Position numbers and translations under genes: made by a program. 7,169 nt of DNA, taken from contig DNHH01000087.1 in the NCBI GenBank assembly GCA_003485955.1, positions 1,246-8,414 on the forward strand. Direction: 5' to 3'. Below, piece after piece: positions 1 through 4,059 of this stretch. Source of the stretch: Opitutia bacterium. Its GTDB lineage: Bacteria; Verrucomicrobiota; Verrucomicrobiia; Opitutales; UBA953. Every line of letters starts with the position of its first letter. Position 1 is the first letter of the stretch. Below the pieces are notes generated by a model. That model worked only from the letters and a program-made list of their open reading frames with translations, was not told the DNA's origin and did no database searches.

Positions 1-318
1 GAAGGCTTTGATGGCCACTCGGTTAAAGTCGGAGACGACCGTGATGCCGATTTGGTTCATCTTGGCCCAAGCTTCTTGTGCGAAAGGACTGTCGACGGAG
101 ATGGCAATGACGTCAGCGCCGAGGGACTTGTACGAATCGAAGTCGTTGGTTACCTTGCACATCTCGTCGGTGCAGGTGCCAGTGAAGGCGAGGGGGAAGA
201 AGAGGATGACCGTAGGGCCTTTGCCGACGTTGCGGCGTAGTTTGACGTCCACCAGACCGGCATCGGTCTTGGACTTAAGGGTGAGGTCAGGGAGGGGTAA
301 ACCGGGCTTGAGTGGCAT
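1..318 (-). CDS. Peroxiredoxin (AhpC/TSA, thioredoxin fold), C-terminus cut off by window edge
   Basis: Thiol peroxidase that reduces H2O2 and organic hydroperoxides, presumably in the cytoplasm since no signal peptide is seen. The visible 106 residues begin MPLKPGLPLP and contain the thioredoxin-fold strand TVILFFPLAF and the peroxidatic motif PxxxTxxC as PLAFTGTC, with the attacking cysteine at residue 49. A second cysteine at 54 (C-x4-C) has the spacing of the peroxidatic/resolving pair in BCP/PrxQ-type enzymes, so an intramolecular disulfide is plausible. The later part (DVIAISVDSPFAQEAWAK) is also typical of the family. The ATG at 316-318 is the natural start because the family N-terminus begins just before the PxPDLTL segment. 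No good Shine-Dalgarno precedes it. It lies 71 bp downstream of miaA on the same strand. The reading frame is open to base 1, so the truncation is a window artefact. The subfamily (PrxQ versus AhpE-like) is not certain. Confidence 0.92.
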   Translation of the reverse strand, partial: MPLKPGLPLPDLTLKSKTDAGLVDVKLRRNVGKGPTVILFFPLAFTGTCTDEMCKVTNDFDSYKSLGADVIAISVDSPFAQEAWAKMNQIGITVVSDFNRVAIKAF

Positions 319-389
319 AGTGTTGGGATGTGGGTTCCCTGCCTTTCAATCGTTTTCCCGACAGAGGGCAAGACAGGAGGTGTTTTGGC
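319..389 (-). other. Intergenic spacer between miaA and the peroxiredoxin gene
   Basis: This 71-bp gap is the largest in the window. On the transcribed strand I find no stable hairpin followed by a T run, so no intrinsic terminator can be supported. A TTGCCC hexamer lies in it, but no matching -10 box follows at 16-18 bp. The peroxiredoxin may be read through from miaA or have a promoter of a type not recognisable here. Confidence 0.5.
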
Positions 390-1286
390 TCATTTAAGCC
401 GATTCAGGGGTGCTGTAAGTCCCAGCCTTCGGAACCATTTACGCTGTTTGCCCACTAGGCCCCAGGTATTGAGGTCAATCGTTTGGGCTAAGGTCTCTAG
501 GGGCTGCTTTTGACCGTCCCTTAGCCATTCCATGGTCTCCCGGTACCCCACAGCTCGGACAGCTGGGAGGGTATCATCGAGCTTTAATGACAGGAGCCAG
601 GTAGCTTCCTCAATCAGACCCCCTGCCAACATGGCGCGGGTCCGGCTGGCAATTCGGGTACGCAGTTCGGGGTCGGGTCGATCGATGACTTCGGTCTCAA
701 ACTTAAGGTCAGCAAAGGGACCGGGTTTGCCTAAAAAATCATCCCGGAGATCGTCCAAGGGACGGCCCGAAGCCAGTCGCCGCTCCAGGGCTTTCGTCAA
801 TCGAATCGGGTTATCGACGTCCAACCAGGCCGGTAATTTCCCGCCTTCGAGTTCCTCGAGTCGTTTACGCAGAAACTCTACGCCGCGGTTCTGGAGTTCT
901 TTCGCTTCTGCACTTGCTGCTTCTGGAATTTCAAGGGCATCGGCGACGGGACCAAAAAATGCGGCGAGGTAAAAACCACTACCGCCCGTTACCATGAGCG
1001 GTTTTCCGCGCGCGACCGCAGAATCGATTATCCCGCGAGCATAGGTTACATACGCAGCTACTGAATACCGTTCAGCCGGTTCCGCTAAATCAATTCCGTG
1101 ATGCGGAGCGCGGGCTTGCTCAGCGGCGGATGGTTTTGCCGAGCCAATATTGAGTCTGCGGTAGATGCAGACTGAATCGCACGAGAGGATTTCTCCGCCG
1201 CAGGATTCTGCCCAGCGCAAGGCAGCCTCGGTCTTACCCGAAGCCGTCGGACCGGTTAAGAGACGCAGTGTCGGTGCGGTCTTCAT
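390..1286 (-). CDS. miaA: tRNA dimethylallyltransferase MiaA
   Basis: Transfers a dimethylallyl group from DMAPP to N6 of A37 in tRNAs that read codons beginning with U, a step toward ms2i6A that stabilises codon pairing. At 298 residues it has normal length. The P-loop GPTASGKT is at 12-19, the DSxxxYRxxxIGxAKP block with the catalytic Asp37 is at 37-52, HHGIDLAEP is at 62-70, and the GGTGLY motif appears as GGSGFY at 101-106. The inserted tRNA-binding region follows, with DNPIRLTKALE near 158-168, RTRAMLAGGLIEEA at 215-228 and VRAVGYRE at 243-250. I chose the ATG at 1284-1286 because it forms an ATGA overlap with the cdsA stop and starts just before the P-loop. An ATG 27 nt upstream would only add an unmatched MPRMGEAGG. 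The C-terminal segment near 274-287 departs from the usual TRxxAKRQxTWFR, reading TWGLVGKQRKWFRR. It is the last gene of the tightly overlapping group. Confidence 0.97.
   Translation of the reverse strand: MKTAPTLRLLTGPTASGKTEAALRWAESCGGEILSCDSVCIYRRLNIGSAKPSAAEQARAPHHGIDLAEPAERYSVAAYVTYARGIIDSAVARGKPLMVTGGSGFYLAAFFGPVADALEIPEAASAEAKELQNRGVEFLRKRLEELEGGKLPAWLDVDNPIRLTKALERRLASGRPLDDLRDDFLGKPGPFADLKFETEVIDRPDPELRTRIASRTRAMLAGGLIEEATWLLSLKLDDTLPAVRAVGYRETMEWLRDGQKQPLETLAQTIDLNTWGLVGKQRKWFRRLGLTAPLNRLK
1283..1286 (-). other. ATGA overlap, cdsA stop / miaA start
   Basis: The miaA ATG (1286-1284) and the cdsA TGA (1285-1283) share two bases. The preceding GGGCGGA is at best a weak ribosome-binding site, so re-initiation by ribosomes ending cdsA is the likely way miaA is translated. 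The overlap also decides the miaA start. Confidence 0.85.
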
Positions 1287-2173
1287 TCCGCCCGCTTCGC
1301 CCATTCGAGGCAATAAGACAGGAGGATGAGTGCGACAGGTGCGGTCAGCACAAGGCTATCGATTAAATCAAGGGCACCACCGATTCCTGGAATTGTCTTT
1401 CCGGAATCCTTTTCGCTGGCTTGTCGTTTGAAGACCGATTCAACGAGGTCCGAAGGGATGCTGAGTGCCGCCAGAGGTAAAGCGAGGATGGCTGCCTTGA
1501 GCGGCAACATGAAGTCGGTCGCACCGAGGTAGGTGCGACAGAGCCAGGCGAATCCCGCAGACGCTAACGCCGAGAAGAATAATCCACCGATGCAACCCTC
1601 CCAGCTTTTGGCTGGGCTGATGGTCGGTGCAATCTTGTGCTTCCCGAAGGGTACGCCAATGAGCAGTCCGCCGACATCGGTAAACTTCGTGGCGATAAAT
1701 ACCCAGACGACGTAATAGAGGCCGTCGGAATGGCGATTGAGCATGACGCCAGTCTCCATCCGCGCAATCGCCACCAATGCCGAAAGCATAAAAGGTATAT
1801 AGATAAACCCGTAGAGCGTCGGGAATTTTTTCAACAAACCTGGCGTATGATTCGGCTTCTTGAGAAGTGAGATCAAGTGTACGCCAAATAAAATAGCTGC
1901 GCCGCTTGTGTAGATATTCGCCTGCATCCGTACGTTGCCGAAGAAGAAGAGTGCGAATAAGAAAATGAAACCGGCAACAACACCTGTCGTATCTGGGTGT
2001 CGCGTGCCATCCATTTTCTTTACAAGTTGGTAGAACTCGTACTGCGCTGCGCAGACGAGTACGGCGAGCAGGCAGAAGGCAGCTTGTTCGGCGACAGAGA
2101 AGAGTCCGCCGACCCAGATGATTAGTCCAACAATCGCCCACAGACCAACGGTACTAAAGATACGGTCTTTCAT
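1283..2173 (-). CDS. cdsA: Phosphatidate cytidylyltransferase CdsA
   Basis: Integral membrane enzyme that makes CDP-diacylglycerol from phosphatidate and CTP, the branch point of phospholipid synthesis. Its 296 residues are normal for the family, with about eight or nine hydrophobic segments starting at residues 8-27. The conserved core is present: TDVGG at 165-169, GKHKIAPTISPAKSWEG at 177-193 and the C-terminal signature SVFKRxxxxKD at 246-256 followed by PGIGGALDLID at 262-272. The signature normally reads PGHGGxxDRxD, so the His is Ile265 and the Arg is Leu270, while the metal-binding aspartates (269, 272) are kept. I recall similar PGxGGxLDxxDS forms in planctomycete and verrucomicrobial homologues, so this is probably a lineage variant rather than inactivation. 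The ATG at 2171-2173 overlaps the uppS stop as ATGA, and its own stop overlaps the miaA start in the same way. Translational coupling is likely at both ends. The uppS-cdsA pairing is common in bacteria. Confidence 0.96.
   Translation of the reverse strand: MKDRIFSTVGLWAIVGLIIWVGGLFSVAEQAAFCLLAVLVCAAQYEFYQLVKKMDGTRHPDTTGVVAGFIFLFALFFFGNVRMQANIYTSGAAILFGVHLISLLKKPNHTPGLLKKFPTLYGFIYIPFMLSALVAIARMETGVMLNRHSDGLYYVVWVFIATKFTDVGGLLIGVPFGKHKIAPTISPAKSWEGCIGGLFFSALASAGFAWLCRTYLGATDFMLPLKAAILALPLAALSIPSDLVESVFKRQASEKDSGKTIPGIGGALDLIDSLVLTAPVALILLSYCLEWAKRAE
2170..2173 (-). other. ATGA overlap, uppS stop / cdsA start
   Basis: The cdsA ATG (2173-2171) and the uppS TGA (2172-2170) share two bases, the same arrangement as at cdsA/miaA. 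It links production of the carrier-lipid synthase and the CDP-diacylglycerol synthase. Confidence 0.85.
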
Positions 2174-2925
2174 GATTGCTGTGTGGTAGGGCGGATTTGT
2201 TCGCCCGTCATACCGTAACGACGCTCGCGTTTAGCGTATTCTTGCAGGGCAGCTCCAAAAGCTTCGGCGCCGAAGTCAGGCCAGTATGTGGGCGTGATGA
2301 CGATCTCGGCATAGGCTGCTTGCAAGAGGAGGAAGTTGCTTAAGCGCGATTCACCGGACGTACGGATGATGAGATCCGGGTCAGGCAGGCCATGGGTTTC
2401 GAGGCGGTTAGCAAGGTCGTCCCACTGAATCGCATCGGGGTTAATCTTCCCGGCTACGGCATCGGCGGCGAGTTGCTTTGCAGCCTTCACGGTTTCTTGA
2501 CGTGAGCCGTAGTTGAGGGCGATGACGAGTTCGAAGCCTGTGTTATCTTTGCTCGCAGCAACGGCTTCTTCGAGCGGTATGCGGATAAATTCGGGCATCG
2601 CGGTGATGTCACCGATGGTACTGAAACGTACGTGACGTTTGGAAAGGCGGTGGAGGTGAAGTCGGAGAACCCATTCGCCGAGCTTGAAAAGTCCGCCGAC
2701 TTCTTCCGCAGGACGCTTCCAGTTTTCAGCCGAGAATGCAAAGAGGGTTAAGCAGCGAACGCCATGATCAATGGCTGCATCGACAACTTCGATGAGTCGC
2801 TCGGCGCCACGACGATGACCTTCGAGTCGAGGCAGGCCGCGTTGCGATGCCCAACGTCCATTGCCATCCATGATGATACCCACGTGGACGGGTAATCGCT
2901 TTGGCTCGGGGGTGGGTTGTGTCAC
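2170..2925 (-). CDS. uppS: Isoprenyl transferase / undecaprenyl diphosphate synthase UppS
   Basis: Cytosolic cis-prenyltransferase that extends farnesyl diphosphate with IPP to the C55 carrier lipid for peptidoglycan and other surface polymers. The 251-residue length is typical. All signature blocks are present: HVGIIMDGNGRWA at 14-26 with catalytic Asp20, GHRRG at 36-40, LFAFSAENWKRP at 61-72, NYGSR at 138-142, and DPDLIIRTSGESRLSNFLL at 182-200. Arg188, Arg194, Ser196 and Glu207 line up with E. coli Arg194, Arg200, Ser202 and Glu213. Two small departures are RTSGE for RTGGE and LLLQ for LLWQ. The start is GTG at 2923-2925, 11 bp after the stop of the exbD-like gene. No in-frame ATG lies between that stop and the GTG, and the sequence before it has no Shine-Dalgarno, so initiation may rely on coupling to the upstream gene. 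The stop overlaps the cdsA start (ATGA). Confidence 0.98.
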   Translation of the reverse strand: MTQPTPEPKRLPVHVGIIMDGNGRWASQRGLPRLEGHRRGAERLIEVVDAAIDHGVRCLTLFAFSAENWKRPAEEVGGLFKLGEWVLRLHLHRLSKRHVRFSTIGDITAMPEFIRIPLEEAVAASKDNTGFELVIALNYGSRQETVKAAKQLAADAVAGKINPDAIQWDDLANRLETHGLPDPDLIIRTSGESRLSNFLLLQAAYAEIVITPTYWPDFGAEAFGAALQEYAKRERRYGMTGEQIRPTTQQS

Positions 2926-2936
2926 GCGAAGAAGTT

Positions 2937-3401
2937 TTAGCGAGATTCTGTAGCGAGCAAGATACCTGGGAAACCGGCGGTGCGGGCAGCATTAAAAACG
3001 TCAGAGAGACCTTGCATGGTCTGTGATTTATCTGATTTGACCAAAAGTGGTAGCGCTCGGCGTGAAGGATTGGTGGCAATGCGCTTTAGTTCGATACTCA
3101 ACGCTTCTCGGCCTTGGATGATGCGACCCTCGATGACATAGGTATTGGCACCACGGGCGGAAACTAATGTAGCGACTGCGCCGACACGGGCGAGATCGGG
3201 CGATTCAGCTTTGGCGATATCCAGTGAACGGGCGGAGACCTTTTGACTATCGAAGCCGATGTAGATCCCTGGACAATAGACGAGTGGTGAAGCGAGTACG
3301 GCGGTGAAGCACAGACAGGTTGCAGCGAGAATAAATGAAATCGTACTCAAGCCACTTTCGGCTGTTTGCACACGCGCCAGAACTCCGAGGGGTGTCTTCA
3401 T
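2937..3401 (-). CDS. ExbD/TolR-like membrane protein lacking the transmembrane aspartate
   Basis: A 154-residue protein with the ExbD/TolR layout: a short cytoplasmic N-terminus (1-18), one membrane helix (about 20-43) and a periplasmic domain. The C-terminal part is the recognisable region: ANTYVIEGRIIQGREAL near 86-101, a helix ending KRIA, then LPLLVKSDKSQT (117-128) and a final helix-strand AARTAGFPGILLAT (138-151), matching the ExbD pattern of strand, D-[KR], helix and AGxxxIxLxT. Genuine ExbD/TolR proteins enter the membrane with NxTPxxD, whose Asp (Asp25 in E. coli ExbD) is the proton-carrying residue. Here the aligned stretch is STISFIL (19-25), anchored by the PGI that follows the helix at 44-46, so Asn, Pro and Asp are all replaced and the Asp position is Leu25. 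No acidic residue lies within the helix. It starts with an ATGA overlap with the exbB-like gene, so the two are likely made in coupled amounts. Family assignment is good, but ordinary proton-motor function is doubtful. Confidence 0.86.
   Translation of the reverse strand: MKTPLGVLARVQTAESGLSTISFILAATCLCFTAVLASPLVYCPGIYIGFDSQKVSARSLDIAKAESPDLARVGAVATLVSARGANTYVIEGRIIQGREALSIELKRIATNPSRRALPLLVKSDKSQTMQGLSDVFNAARTAGFPGILLATESR
3398..3401 (-). other. ATGA overlap, exbB-like stop / exbD-like start
   Basis: The exbD-like ATG (3401-3399) and the exbB-like TGA (3400-3398) share two bases. Coupling fits two subunits of one complex, usually an ExbB pentamer around an ExbD dimer in known members. Confidence 0.85.
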
Positions 3402-4057
3402 GCTTTTTGTTTACGCTCCGCGGCTTGTTCTTCGGGAAGTTCATGACGAACAAAGGTGATGAGCGACCAGGCCGCCGTTTCCATTTCGGTGACAATCGCA
3501 CGCACGCGACCAACGAGGAAGTGGTGTCCAGCGGAGCACAATGCCGAGACCACGAGTCCAAGGGCACCTGTCGCGAGCGCAATCTGCATGCCCTGTAAGA
3601 GTCCGTCGGCCGAACCATACAGACTGCCATCACGCAGCGCACTGACTACTTCGAAGCCTGCGACGACTGATCCAGCTAATGCTAAGACGGGGATGATACG
3701 GCTGAGGGCAGCGATAGTGCCCAAGCGACGTTCCAATACTGGAAGTTCAAGCAGGGCCGCTTCGGTCGCGGCAGAGCGCATCGCTTCTTCGCCGGCTGAC
3801 ATCCGCAGGAGTGCTGCTTTGACGACACGGGGGACAGGCCCGGGGGATTCCTCACACGCCGCAAGGGCTTCGGTGGGACGTCCATTGCGCAAATTATTAC
3901 GCACGCCTTCAAAGAAGTCGGACGAGCGGACATGTCCCCGGTGAAGAAAAATGGCACGCTCCAAGAAGAAAACGCCGGCAATCAGTGCGAGGATCAAAAC
4001 AAGCCACGCAAAGGGACCGCCATCAGTCAGTAGGGAGAAAGAGGTAGAGGGAGGCAT
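3398..4057 (-). CDS. ExbB/TolQ/MotA-family membrane protein lacking the pore glutamate
   Basis: Inner-membrane protein of 219 residues with the three-helix ExbB/TolQ topology. TM1 is at about 15-38 (GGPFAWLVLILALIAG, then LERAIFL), a cytoplasmic domain follows with the typical LRNGRPTEALAACEESPGPV at 56-75, then LPVLERRLGTIAALSRIIP, TM2 at about 121-142 and TM3 at about 152-178. In E. coli ExbB the pore residues are Thr148 in GTV and Glu176 and Thr181 in GIAEALLATAIGL. The aligned sequences here are GSV (Ser130) and GMQIALATGALGL, giving Ile159 for the Glu and Gly164 for the second Thr, although Thr163 is adjacent. Outside the pore the resemblance to energising ExbB proteins is strong. The start ATG at 4055-4057 shares its A with the TAA of the TPR gene (TAATG), and its stop overlaps the exbD-like start. 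No strong Shine-Dalgarno is seen. It presumably assembles with the two neighbours, but a standard proton channel is unlikely. Confidence 0.93.
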   Translation of the reverse strand: MPPSTSFSLLTDGGPFAWLVLILALIAGVFFLERAIFLHRGHVRSSDFFEGVRNNLRNGRPTEALAACEESPGPVPRVVKAALLRMSAGEEAMRSAATEAALLELPVLERRLGTIAALSRIIPVLALAGSVVAGFEVVSALRDGSLYGSADGLLQGMQIALATGALGLVVSALCSAGHHFLVGRVRAIVTEMETAAWSLITFVRHELPEEQAAERKQKA

Positions 4058-4059
4058 TA
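4055..4059 (-). other. TAATG overlap, TPR stop / exbB-like start
   Basis: The TPR gene's TAA (4059-4057) and the exbB-like ATG (4057-4055) share one base. No Shine-Dalgarno is evident upstream (sequence AATCCTACCAAG), so translation of the exbB-like gene probably depends on the TPR gene. This is the strongest sequence argument that the TPR protein and the membrane pair act together. Confidence 0.8.

Noticed and set aside
319..389. Possible promoter for the peroxiredoxin gene
   Set aside because: A TTGCCC resembles a -35 box but no reasonable -10 sequence lies at the right distance.
532..972. 146-codon plus-strand open frame opposite miaA
   Set aside because: Low-complexity Ser/Arg-rich translation with no domain; it is the antisense shadow of a well-supported gene.
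1284..1313. Upstream ATG for miaA at 1313
   Set aside because: It would add nine residues unlike the family and overlap cdsA by 31 bp, whereas the ATG at 1286 makes a classic ATGA junction just before the P-loop.
1440..2141. 233-codon open frame on the minus strand inside cdsA
   Set aside because: It lies in another frame of cdsA, its translation is rich in Arg, His and Cys with no family pattern, and the cdsA frame has all the expected motifs.
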